A stretch of 64,000 nucleotides of DNA from Larus michahellis (lineage: Eukaryota; Chordata; Aves; Charadriiformes; Laridae): contig NC_133910.1 of NCBI RefSeq assembly GCF_964199755.1, positions 7,400,501 to 7,464,500 of the forward strand, read 5' to 3'. The notes below the pieces were generated by a model. It did not search any database, was not told the DNA's origin, and was given only the letters and a program-made list of their open reading frames with translations. A program made the translations under genes and the position numbers. Every line of letters starts with the position of its first letter. The first letter of the stretch is position 1. This document shows positions 9,420 through 64,000 of this stretch, piece by piece.

Positions 9420-10740
9420 ACCTGCCCCGGCCTGGATGCCCTTTTCACTTAGCTTTCATGAATGTTTTCGTGTAGACAGGCTGATGACAAGCCTGAGATG
9501 TTTCTCTTGGCTAGCATTTCACATCCAGATCCTCATCAGATTCATTTTACACTGTGTTCCCTTTAGGAGTGTTTCCCCCTGACACCACCTTTACTTTGAG
9601 TGCACTCAGAGCAGGAACCACTGACACACAACAGCTTGAAAATGGAGCAACTCAACTATCTCTGATTTGAGGAAAGGTAGAAAAATGCTTCTTAAAAGCC
9701 AGAAGCACCAAACAACAGGAAACAGCTGTTATGCTGGGAAGAGCACATGTTGTTTGATAAGGCTGTAGATCAGTAGAAAGGAGTTTATCTTGCTTGGGCA
9801 GGGTAGGTGGGGAAAAAAAAATAGGACAGGGTAGGGTAAGCAAGGGTTATTGCCTCAAGTTGCATACAAGCTGCAGTTACAACCCACAAAAATATGCAAG
9901 ATGGAGACAGAACACACATAGGAAAGCAGCACTAGAGATCTAATCTACTCACTCAACCCACACCTGTATCTACTATTAATAAAATCTTCAAGGAGCTTTT
10001 TAGCGTATTAAAGTCTTACTAGGGGGTAGTTGAGATTCCACAAGTAGCACAGCCGGCAGTACCAAAGAGCACTTGGGGCTACATCAGGCATCAATCATAC
10101 AGTGATGTTAATCAGCAACCCCAGTGTTCCTGCTCTCTTCCTGCAGAAGTAACGCTAGAGCCCCATTACACAGGGGATTACGGAATCTGTTGCAATCATT
10201 GGGATGACAGTGCTAAATTCAGGAATTACGCAGAAACATGGTTGTCAGTGTGAGAAGCAGCGACCATGATCCGAGACCCGCAGCACTTACAGTTTTGGCA
10301 TGGAGACAGTAGGAACAAGTTTACCCAGTTTATACTGGGAGAGCCTAAAAGCAGCTTCCAAGTAAGAGCTGGCCACATGCGCTAGACTGTGGTTAGACGC
10401 ACTTCAGATACAGGCCTAAAAGACACCGCTTGACAGAGAAACGCTCACTTGCTGCGTTCCACAAACAGCCTAGGCAAAAATACCTTTTTAAGGACCGAGC
10501 AGTTTTATGTGCAAAACTCCCACCTTCTCTGTGTCCAGTCACTGAAGCACCTCCATGTGTTTTCCTTTACACCTTCAGCATCTGACAAAAGCTTTTAATT
10601 CTACTGCAGCTCCTGGACACCACTGTTGATGCAGATCTGTTCCACCTTCCCTATTAGTGACAGCACCTGCTTGCATGTATAGTTTTTTAAGCTCTATGGG
10701 ATGAAAAGATTAGGTTATAATTAAGCACAGCTTGAAAATC
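9420..10740. other. Intergenic or long DNM1 3' UTR
   Basis: No exon, RNA gene or repeat recognised. Whether it is transcribed depends on which DNM1 poly(A) signal is used. Confidence 0.5.
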
Positions 10741-10773
10741 ACCCAGAGAAAGCACGAGAGAAAGAGAGATGGT

Positions 10774-10821
10774 TTTATTCTAGTCATGGAGACCTTCATT
10801 ATACAGAAATGATAGTTTATT
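10774..10821 (-). terminator. DNM1: Candidate DNM1 poly(A) signals (pair)
   Basis: On the - strand AATAAA occurs at 10816-10821 and again at 10774-10779. The second is followed by a CT- and GT-rich stretch (CTCTCTTTCTCTCGTGCTTTC). Either would give a 3' UTR of about 2 kb. Confidence 0.5.
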
Positions 10822-10991
10822 TCATCCAATAAACAAGAGTGACAGGTAGATCACAAACTGCATCACAGCTACTACCAGCACTGAGACGGTTCACCCACAA
10901 GTCTGGGGTAATACAACAACCCAACTGCACACAGCAGAGAATTTAACAATCAGCTCGAAAACTCAACACCAGGATTTGGTTAACTTTTTGG

Positions 10992-11032
10992 ATGTGTGTG
11001 TGTATATATATATGTGTGTGTATGTATATAGA
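10992..11032. repeat. TG/TA dinucleotide repeat
   Basis: Alternating (TG)n, (TA)n, (TG)n, then TATGTATATAGATA. A shorter (AT)6 run follows at about 11119-11132. Confidence 0.9.
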
Positions 11033-12755
11033 TATTCTTTCCCTACTTAAGTATTTCCTAATATCCACATGGAAGCACAAATGGCTTTAAACACCTGGAC
11101 ATATATAGATTTTTCATCTTATATATATATATTTATAGATATTTATAACAGTAAAGATATGTTTCTCATTACTACAATATACTTGTTTAACTCCTTTAAG
11201 CAGCTGGGAAGAGAGAAAAAAAAAACAAACACAACAAAACAGTTTCACTACAATCACATTTGATATGTGTGTGTCACAAAATACAAACAGAACAAGCCAT
11301 GTGTGAGATTGGAGTCAGACCATTCCAGGACAGAACAGCTAAGAGGCAGGCAAAGAGTCTCAGAGGGAGCAGGCCTACATGTCAAATGGTGGTTTTGGGC
11401 TCTCTGGGCGGGAGGGACTGGCCTTACCCGGCCGGCTAGAGTTTAAAGACAAGAAAAACAAAGAAAAAAGGAAAAAGGGGAAGGTAAGGAAAAGGAGAAG
11501 TAGTAAAACAATAGTTAAAATATGGAAAGAAACCAGCATCAGAACAATAGAGGATCCACAACAGAAATTAAGAGCAATAGCACTGAAGTAAGATAACTTA
11601 AACCTGAATCAGGCCTGGTTGAAAGCCTGCAACACAGGTGGCTCATTTAGCTCTGGTAGAGACATGACATCTGAGATGAACAGGGTTGATATATTTTTTA
11701 ATTCTCAAGTCTTTTTTTTTTTTGTTAATACACGTAGCATGAAAAGTAAAAATCAAACCTTAAGATGAGCTGCGATCAACAACGGTTACAAGTTTCCCCA
11801 AACACGTACCATCCACATGCAAGAAGAAAAGGCTACGGAAGAAGTCACCACAGTACCCAAAAAACACTGGAAGATGTGCTTATTCAAAGCAGAAATATTT
11901 TCAACAAAACATTACACAGCAAACTCCCTGAAAACATTTGGTTGTCCATTTGCAAGTGGGGAGCAGCGTATCTATTCCCCTCTCCCTGCTGGCTTCAGGA
12001 AAGTCAGCCAAAAATGATGATGCAAGAGAACTGCTGGCAGGAGCCAGCGCGTCACCAGCAGGATTCCCCCGGCTCTTTTGGGGAGCTGCGTGCGAGCAGG
12101 TCCACGTGCTCCCTGCACGTGGAGGTGTGTGCGCTATCTCAGACTTCACTCTAGCAGGACTATGCCGCTCCATTGAGTTCCCCCCTTCTGGATCTCCCTG
12201 CCTCACTTGGATAGAAGGTTGATTGCACTGTTCCCAACATGAATTTTTGCACCTTAGAAGTCAAACTAATACACAGGACATTTAATCTGTTCCTAACGGT
12301 GTCACATGTTTTGACAGTATTTTTCTTCTAAGTCACACTTTTGTCTTCTTAACTACAAGAAAAGAAAATAGCTACAGATCAGTCCTAGGTGCTACGGCTA
12401 ACCGATGCAGGCAGGACACTTATCCAGGCTAGACCAGGCAGATGAAATAACTGGACGGACAGCCACCACTGGGACTTAAGGACGTCCCTGCGGCTGATAT
12501 CTCCAAGGAGCCTGTGTACTTCAGGGATCCATGCCACTGAATGAAGGCTACTCTACGCTCACAAAGCAATACAGGACGCACGAGTGGAGACGAAGAGCTC
12601 GATCACTAGGCTAAGTGCTTTACGACACACCAGGAAGGGGTGGTGGGAGGCAGAGATGTGGGATGGATGAGAGGAGTGACTGTGGCTGTGGAAGGGAGGG
12701 TGGAATGGGGAAGCCGCCAGCACGGCATTCGTCGCCAGCTGTCTACAGCCTCGAG

Positions 12756-55428
<42,673 letters not shown>

Positions 55429-58400
55429 CTGAAAAGAAACAGGAAGTTTCAGATGAGTGAATGATTGTTTCCTTCCCTTTACACGGCTCTTCTGCTTCTA
55501 TAAGCATTCATGGATTCTAACAGGGAATCTCAGCCATGGGCACAAAAAAGTTTAAGGCACCAAACCCCAAGTGCTCCTTCCCAAGGAGGATAAGAGCCTG
55601 TTGTTCTGAAGAAGCCTATACTCACAGCACAGACCCCCTAATCCTGTAACAGCTATAGCTCCTTCAGCTGAGGTTCCAAGCTAACTAACAAGCCCATTTA
55701 ATACAGCTGTCTGTACTTTGGAAAAAATCGATCTCTTTCATCAGGAAGAAAAGAGAAGTTGAGGCAGAGCCCAAAAACTAGCGTGCCTCCTTTTAACAAA
55801 ATACTATTACATGAACTACAACAAAATCACTCACACTCTGCACTTTGGGGCTTGAGAGGACACCACATTGCTCCAGTGCACAAAGACCATATGATACATC
55901 TGAAATAGAATAAACAGCAGCCAAAGGCCTGCCTCCACCCAGGGTTTCTCCTGGCTAACTACTCGAGACTAAGTATTGCCAAAGCAAAAGCAGCAGCAGC
56001 TTCCTTCTATATTCAAAAGAATCCTGAATTTTTGTCTACTTCAAATCATTTCAAAGGAAGGAAACCTTTCACTATCCCTTCTCCAAATGCTGACTTAGCA
56101 GCCGCAGCCCACAAGTTCTCCTTTGCTTTTTCTTCTTCTAAACCCAAGAGCTTTGAGCAAAGCTAGGCATGCCCACTGCATCTGCCGATGACCTTGCTAG
56201 TTTGTGGCCCGGTTTTCAAGTACTCAGCTGTTCACACAGCTCTTCAAAAGCCACTGAGCATTTCTGAAAATATGATCGATTGCTTCCTTGCCTGGTGGGA
56301 GAAGAACCACTTCAAAACATGGTTCCTATAGCATGAATGTAGTTTTCTTTGTTAAAAGAAGTCCTGCCTACATTGCTGGGAATCTGGTACACAATCCTCC
56401 TTCCCTTGGTAGATGTGACAAGGAATAATTTGCTAATTCAGTAGTGACTAATTATTCTGGTGAATGAGAAATCCAGGGCTCTCCATTTTGAGCATCTTGC
56501 TCTTAGTCCTGCATGAGCTTAGCACTGACAAAGGAGGCGAAGATGAGGAATGAGCTTTTGTTTTAGCGCATCAGACAGGGACTTGAGCAGTTTTGTTTCA
56601 GCTCCTGGTTTGGCCACTTATTTCCTATGTAATTCTATGCAAGTTCTCTCTATTTCCCCTTCCTCAGCTATAACAGTAATTCTCTGTCTGTGGGGCTGTC
56701 AGAATGACTTGACAATATCAAAAACTGCAGAGTATTTTCAAGTGAAGGAAGGGTAAGGAGGCAGCCTACAATCTCTAACACCTCAAATAAAAATATCTCC
56801 TGTAAATTACTAAGTCTGGAGTAACACAACCCCTGGTACAACTCTACAAGTTAAAATAAGACTGTAACCCATTCGCATTATTTCAGACTTTTCAGAGTTA
56901 ACCAGAGTTTGTCTTTCATTTGTTTTTCAAATAACACAGATCTAGTTTTTCCATTCCAGTGGGATTAATCCTGGAATCTTTGAGGTATTGCATCATTCTA
57001 GCAGCTTTCTGCTGTCTCAGCTCCATTCCTATAGATGTCTGTGGTCAATATGTGAAAAAGTCCTACCCCGGCATCAGTTTTTTTGCATAACAAATTCATC
57101 TGAGCTGCACCAACTTATTTTAAGCTTATTGTACCCGAGGAAAAAGGTATCCTATTCCATAGATTCCCTTTCTAGCACACTGAGACAATACTCTAGTTAT
57201 TGATCTCCAACTTGCAATATCAAATCCTGCGTTTCTGTAGGAAAAGCACCACTTGCATTTAAAGGCATGAGCTTTCTAGGAATTAAAATTCCACTCATGT
57301 TGTGCTCCATGTTTTCCTGAAGCTTTCTGCTTTGGCCAAAATCCCGATTTCTCTGTCTCAGGACAAAGGTAGATAGAAAACCTACACAGCATCTGGGTTT
57401 CAGCATTATAAAAAAAATGATCTGATTTATTGTGTAAATTGAAGTAGCTCCCAGGTCATTCAAAGGAAAAAACACTAAGTCCTCACAGAAGACAAGACAA
57501 CAAACCCATTAGCCAAATTTAGTCACCTAAATCAACAACCTTAGTGCTGCTTTAATTCCAAGTAAAAATATGTGCAATCTGACTCCTAATAGCAGAAAAT
57601 GAATGTGTGTTCTCAGACACAAACTATTGGTGGGTACAAGCAGTTCAACTTTGAAGTTTTCTCTACGCTTGTCTCCTATGAGTAGTTACAGCCATAAAGC
57701 TTTATTAAAAAACAAACAAACAACTGATGCAGTAGCACCCCACTGCATCTACATTATTTCCTATTCTTTTATTCACCTTTCTGTCTACAGTCTCTTGGAG
57801 AAACGCTTTCCTTCTGCTCCAGCTAAGCCTCTCAAGTCATACACATTAAAAAGTACAGATTTGTAAGTTCTGTGGCAAGCTGGCTGAGCGCCGAGAAGAC
57901 AGTGTATGGGAGTCTTGCCTGCCCTCTTGCAGTAGGCATAATAAATTGCTTCTGTAAACAAACTACAAGAACAGAGCACGTGTGACATGGACAACATTCC
58001 CAGCCCAGGTTTCGAGTCCACTTAGGAGCCAGGGGGAAGATCTACACACACCTATTGCTCCAGAAAGAGCAGCACAAAGTGATGAAATTAAGTCAGAATC
58101 AGGGAAACGACACACGAGATAAGAACAACCACATTTCAGATGACTTGGGCAGACAAGAGCAGGAGGATTAGACAAACTGGCTTCTTCAATTCAGGCACTG
58201 GAGATGTACAGTAGCACGGCTAGGGGAGGAAATATAAAGATGAAATAAGTCTTCAGGGTAACATGCTATAAGGCTCCAAGTGCTGGAACAAGAAGGGCAG
58301 TGGGGATTCCACTTGTAAGACAAGGCAGCCTCTAGCATGACATCAAAAGCAGCCTCACTACATATATCGCTATACAAGACTTTGTGCCTGAAATACGTTA

Positions 58401-61400
58401 TTCAGCCAGGTTAAGGGCACCAACCCCCTGTTTTCCTCTTTCACTTTCTATCTTAAAAACTGGAAATTACTTTGTTGCTTTGTTTGCAACATGCAGAAGT
58501 GGCTTGACAACCTTTGATTTCCTGTGCTTTTAAGCAGGAATACCACACTGTGCCACTTCTTCAGCCAAGCGTCATCCAGGCAACACTGCAAAGCAGCAGC
58601 TAAAACAGAGAAGCTGTATTCAGAGAATAGAAATACTTAATTTGCATGTATCTTTTTTGCTTAGCTATTGACTCAAAATTCCCTGTCAAGATCCTGAGGT
58701 ATCAGTTCTATCAATGCAATTCCAAGCATTTTATCAGAGTTGGAAAACTAGGCTCAGATCAGCTACATTCCCCAAACCATCAGTTATTAGAAGACTTATT
58801 TACCCATATTTCACATTCATCTGTTGTTAACTATTGTCAGAGAAAGCATATTGAGCTAGGTAAATTCTTCCTCTGACCAGTGATAGATCTCCTCTTCTAA
58901 ACCAAGACAACAAAAAAGAACCAAGGATGCAAATCTTGATGGGTCTCAGGGTGAAAAAGTTCAGGCAAGGAAGTGACCTGAAAAGGAATTTATTGTTATA
59001 TTTTGCATTGCTCACTTCTGAAGTGCACACACGTGTTCTTGACTAGCTACCTCAGGGCAAACCCAATCACATCATCGCTCCCAGTCTTATTTCTATTTTA
59101 GTATGCAGAGCTGCATTAAAGTACAGATTTGGGCTGAAAGCTGCATTAGTAATGCAATAGTAAAAAAAAAAAATAAATACTTGGGGGATGGAAAAGAATC
59201 TAGCAGTTACTGTAGAGCAACATTCGAATGAAATCCAAACACATCGGAAGTATATTAAGGCAATCTTGATGTCATGCAAGAATATATCTATACACTGGGG
59301 ACCTTGGGGTTTCCCTACTAGTTTTTTTTACTTGAAGTCAGATGCTCTATACAAAAAGCCTCCATGCATTAGGTATCTTGGAATCCTACAGAACAACAAG
59401 GTGACATTAATGACAGAAAGAGCATGTTTGCTCTATAAACGAGTTTCAGAGTTCACTTAATGACTTGCACAGTACAGAGGATTAGAAGTTAAAGGTAACA
59501 CAGACCAAAGATATTTCCCCCTGCACTATTTATAAGGCACAGGAGACTGACAAACTGCTTGTATAATTCAACATATATCGTATGGAAAGGGAAGAAAATC
59601 TTGATAGATGCAGTCAAAAAAAGTAGGACACATGCCCGTATGAAAGTTTAGGACTTCCTGAAGAGGCACACATTGAAACTTTCAGACAAGTTGCTTGTGT
59701 TTACTCATTGATACTACTTTGACAAAAATGTGACTCTCTCCATTAAAATAAGATACTTCCACGAGCTGCTTTGCTGCAGCAGGGCTACATTTGTTCCTAG
59801 AAAACACAATTTGCTAGTGAAAAAAAAACCAACTTTACTCCTTTCGTCAAAGAATTTATCTCAGTCTGATGTTTTCTTGTTAAACAAAAGACGATAACTT
59901 CGGAGGAGGAACTGGTCTTCCAGCATCATTATGGGCATATTGTGCCTGGCTCATCTGCTTTGTGAGGAAAAAATGCTCTCCAACCTGATAAACACAAGAG
60001 AAAAGCAGTTGCATGAGCAAGTCTGGCCCTTTGTGCTTTGCTCAAGTGGATTAGCTCACTGTTTTAGGTTTGTACTTTAAGGCTTAGAGATTCCCCGTAA
60101 CAGCTACAGTGACATTCAATTTCAGCAATATAGCATCTGCAGCTAGCTGCCTATGATCTTGTAGCTGTGACATTCCGTAGTGGCAAACATATCATCCTGA
60201 AGGAAGGTAATATACTAACAGCATCCCTACGTATTGGCTCAGACTGCAACTGCTTCTCAATAGATATCTTCCACTGCAAACATGAGCATTGTACATTCCC
60301 TCCTTCCACCAAATTCAAGTGGAAGAGCACCTCTCCTGGCCAATTCCTTTGCACTGCGTATAAACGCTGTCTACTTTTTGCAGCTCCTTGCTTTAATAAC
60401 AGAGCCCCCCTGAGGTTCGTCAAAAGATCGTTATGTAGTACTGACCAAGAAATTTAATTTCAGCAATAAACACACCCATGAGAGGAGACTGCATTAGCGC
60501 AGATCTTCAGAGAGACCCAACAAAAACATTTTCTTCTTGCTCATATATGTTCTAGAAACCTTAACATGGCCGGACGAGAAGGCTTACTGCAATCTTTTAT
60601 GTGATACTACAATTGCATTTTAGGAGCCCAGCTCCCAGCCCAGCAAGAACTCAATTTCAGAGCAGAAAAATACATAGAGAATACAGAAGGAAACCCAGGA
60701 ACATTTGTCAGTTCGCAGGAGAGGCAGCTAGGACTCCTGGACTATAAGATTATTTTTGCCCTGGTTTATGGAGCCTCGTGAACAAGTTACTCTTTGTACC
60801 GCAGAATTAAAGCGGTTTTACACCTTCTCCATCCACTGGTAATCTGTATTTCTGAAAGGACTTTGAGTCAAAGCTTTTTCATGCATGATTTTAGTCTTTG
60901 CTAACATTGCAACAGAAGTCATTGGCCGTCAACAGCAGAACCAAGTCCATGGTACCATCTCCTGTTCTAAATGGAAGACAGACCAAATGCTTCTACCACC
61001 ACCTACTTCCCCTCCCTCCAGGGAAGCTGGAAGGCTTGCAAAGCTGTTTGTAGAGGGCTTTGAAATATGAATCTAGGCCTAGTCTACCAATACAGCATCC
61101 TTGCAGTTTATTTTTTGTCAGTCCTTTGAGATTCTTGGATTAGAATGCACTAGAGAAGGCAAAGCCCCAATTAAAGAGCCAAAACAGCAGCTTATGAAGA
61201 TATAAAAGTAGTTCCAAAGAACAGAAGAGTGAACACCACCATCTGATCATTTAATTTCAATTTGATTTCTTATTAAACAGCTACAGACAAATAGAGTATT
61301 AAGGGATGTGATTAATCCCCAGTTTGGATTATATTAGTTTCAGAAAATTAAGATTTACACAGCCTCCACAATTTCACGTGGCTGTTTTTTAAATCAAGTA

Positions 61401-64000
61401 TTTGTTATTTCCTGTGTTCTGGTGGTGCCCAGGGACAGTAATTCAGTCAGACCTGCACAAAGCTCTATGCCAATACACAGTAAGAAATACAGTTCCTGCC
61501 CCTATGGATTTTACTATCTGGTTACACAGTTAGGACCTGCCCCTGCTTAAGCTTAGAAGTATCTTCATTTCATCTGTCAAGTCTTATAGTTGACCATTCA
61601 TCATTCACGCTCATCCAGATCAAGAGTTCGTCATTAGGTCATCGTGGCACAATGCATTACAAGAATTCCAAGACCATCTAGGGGTATCAGTACCTTTGAC
61701 GTATGACTCTTCTGATCATTGCACTGACTGGCAACACTCCCATCTTCATACAGGCTGCATTCTATGAACAGCTTACAAATCTCCATGAACATCATTTCAT
61801 CACGCAGCACGTGAGACGTTTTCAAACATATTCTTCATGTGTCTCAAATGAATCCTTAAAACACAGGCTGACACCTATCCAACACATTAGCCACAGAATA
61901 CCTGGAAGGCTAAAAATATTTACTATTAATCTTATTGTCTGCTAAAACAAACACCTCAAAAATAGTAGTAGCTTTCTACTTCTTCGTTACTAACTCAAGC
62001 CTGTGTTCCTTCATAAGAGACATCATCTAGTTCTACCAGAAGGTAGAAGCCTGATGCAGGAACTGCCCTTGAGAGGCACCTTCCTGGTCTGATCCTTCAA
62101 GTACATTCATAAGCAATTCCCTAACTCAGGCATGGGGCAAGAACAAGGACAATTTTGTTCCTTCCTCTGCCACCCAGTAGGTTAACACGAAGGCTGCGTT
62201 ACAGATTTAGACTTCCATTTCCTGCTGACTTTGTGGCCTCTATGAGCTCTTACCTTCCCTGAACCAAAGCGCTTCTCTAACAAAAGAGCCAGACAGGCCA
62301 ACATGAACAGCAAGCATTTAAAAGCAGGTGCATTACGAACAAAAGCACCCACCAACCTGCTATTCTAACTGTTTTTCTCTGCCCTTATCTTTCATCTTCC
62401 TTTCATGCTGCATCATGTGAACTCGGACACCAGTCTTACAGACTCATAATCACATGGTAAGTCTCATCCCTAGATAGCCACATTTTTTTTTTTCCATTAA
62501 GGTTAGCACTTTTAGACTCAGAAGTTTAAGCCATGGGATGCGTGTCATTCATCTGCCAATCTCCACAGCACAACAATGCGCCTAGTCTTGACCCACAGTG
62601 AAAGAGAGCAATTCCATAAGCACTTGGTATAATATAATTTCTCAGGGTGTAATTGATACTGATCACACAATGGATACATATAGAAATAAAGACCTATTGT
62701 AAGTACACCGTGTTCCAGCATACTGGCAATATTATTGTGCACAAAGATTCATTATTCAAGAATACAATTGTGAAAAATAAAGACAGGCAATAGTTCATGA
62801 GTGTCATCATAATATACATGTTAGCAGAAACAAAAAAATTAAAGAGAAGGCATCCCACTGCCTTGTACCTTGAATTCCTATTTACAGTAGCGCAAAGGGA
62901 GGTTAACACTATTGTGCTGACTTGGAACACTTACAATTACTTTGTTAAGTAGTTCTGGCACTCAAACAGCATCTCCAACACCTAGCCATTTCTCCCCACA
63001 TCAGTAACCCAAAAGGGCCAAGCAGACCTCTTCCAGTTTGGGAGTTTGCTGTACGTAAGGTGAGTTCCTGGAGGCTGTCTTACAAACTTCACAGGTGTTG
63101 TCAGAGCAGCACAAAGCATGAGCACTGGTGTAAGCTGGACCCGTTTATAGCCTACTACTGGATAATTTGCAAAGAAGAGTCAAGAGAGCACAGATAATGA
63201 ACTAGAAAGTTACTTCTGAAGTTTGCACTTTCTCCTGTTGCCCTGTCTGAGTTCTATCCCTTTGCGCAGCATTGCAGTTGATGCACAGGTCCCCAGCAAG
63301 TGTGAGGGGTATTCTGTCTGAGACGCCTTTATGCAAAGACTGAGGCACTGTGGTCTTCAAACATGAAAGAACAGTGACTATGCTAATTCACTGTAAGAAA
63401 AAAAGTGTAAGAAATAGGTTGTATTACATGTTCACTGCACACATCCTGCTCCAGAACTGACATTATGATTCTCACCACAAGAATCACCTTTCTCTGTTTT
63501 GTTTCCTCTGTCCCTTTTACAACTGACCAGGATGTGTGGTGTTCTGGAGATCTCCTGCATCGTTTTCCCATGCTGTGCTCTGACTTTATTCAAAGTAAGA
63601 AAAAAAATAAATTAGTGTATTCATAGAGTTAACACATGAAGTAAATAAAGCCACATAAGAAACCTACATTTACTGCAAAAAGGCAACATTTCAAAAACCA
63701 TAACGACCCCACAGGCTTTCCCAAAGAGACAGGAAACCTTTCAGGAGACTGCCCTCTCCAAGAGAATCCACCTCCATAGAAAACTGCATGGCTGGCTGTT
63801 TGAAAGCCTACATACAGTAAGTTTGGCAAGTCAAATCCAGTTCCTTGTGAATAAGCATAATGGTGGGGTTTGTTTCACTGACATTTCATAGAATCATAGA
63901 ATGGTTTAGGTTGGAAGGGACCTTAAAGATCATCTATTTCTAAACTATGTGCCATGGAGATACTGCAGCTGAATGAGCTTCCACCTCAGCTGTAAGGCTT
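55429..64000 (-). other. DNM1: DNM1 intron 1, partial (more than 8.5 kb)
   Basis: AT-rich to mixed sequence without a CpG-dense promoter and without any stretch encoding the dynamin start or P-loop. One CR1 end lies at its right edge. No other gene, RNA or element is recognised. Confidence 0.8.
63886..63965 (-). mobile_element. CR1-type LINE 3' end, reverse orientation
   Basis: Reads CATAGAATCATAGAATGG then TTGGAAGGGACCTTAAAGAT on the + strand, the reverse complement of the CR1 3' end with its ATTCTATG repeats. Similarity fades towards 63965; the element may continue past the window. Confidence 0.9.

Larger units (their letters stand above)
10750..12755 (-). other. DNM1: DNM1 3' UTR (about 2 kb form)
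   Basis: Follows the DNM1 stop codon at 12756-12758. Contains alternating TG/TA tracts near 10992-11032 and 11119-11132. No open frame has convincing protein features. The limit at the low end is inferred from the poly(A) signals. Confidence 0.6.

Noticed and set aside
55429..64000. DNM1 exon 1 or promoter
   Set aside because: No stretch on the - strand encodes the dynamin start or P-loop, and no CpG-dense promoter-like region is seen, so exon 1 is placed outside the window.

Overview
The window is a piece of a vertebrate nuclear genome, most likely a bird and probably a galliform. Genes are split into short exons with GT-AG introns, there are two CR1-type retroelement ends (a repeat family abundant in birds), and introns are compact. 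No bacterial, phage or viral gene structure is visible.

Layout. Positions 1-7478 (+) carry the 3' two thirds of GOLGA2 (golgin GM130) in 15 coding exons; about 715 codons are present and the N-terminal part lies left of the window. Its 3' UTR runs to one of several poly(A) signals (8289, 9202, 9315). Positions 12756-55428 (-) carry DNM1 (dynamin-1) from exon 2 to the last exon. Exon 1 (start codon and P-loop) lies to the right of position 64000. The genes are convergent (tail to tail), and the poly(A) elements between them include a 14-bp palindrome that offers AATAAA on both strands. The rest, 55429-64000, is DNM1 intron 1.

DNM1 is completely readable from exon 2. The junctions preserve frame throughout and, with a 161-nt exon 1, give 869 residues. 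Alternative exons visible are: a mutually exclusive pair of 139-nt exons in the middle domain (10a, 10b); two 12-nt microexons at the two edges of the PH domain (DEIL and DKDK); and a 37-nt cassette with a stop codon that gives the short RITISDP tail instead of the long proline/arginine tail.

Inside the largest internal DNM1 intron, on the opposite (+) strand, is a miR-199 hairpin (30910-31012) with both mature arms intact. This is the avian counterpart of mammalian MIR199B, but its 5p arm matches the miR-199a form.

The strongest new leads are: a possible unannotated 48-nt in-frame cassette exon in GOLGA2 (5030-5077); three introns whose donors are inferred as GC rather than GT; microexon flanks with neural UGC-type signals; and the bidirectional poly(A) palindrome. 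No wholly new biological system was found; this is a conserved locus with a rich layer of RNA processing.
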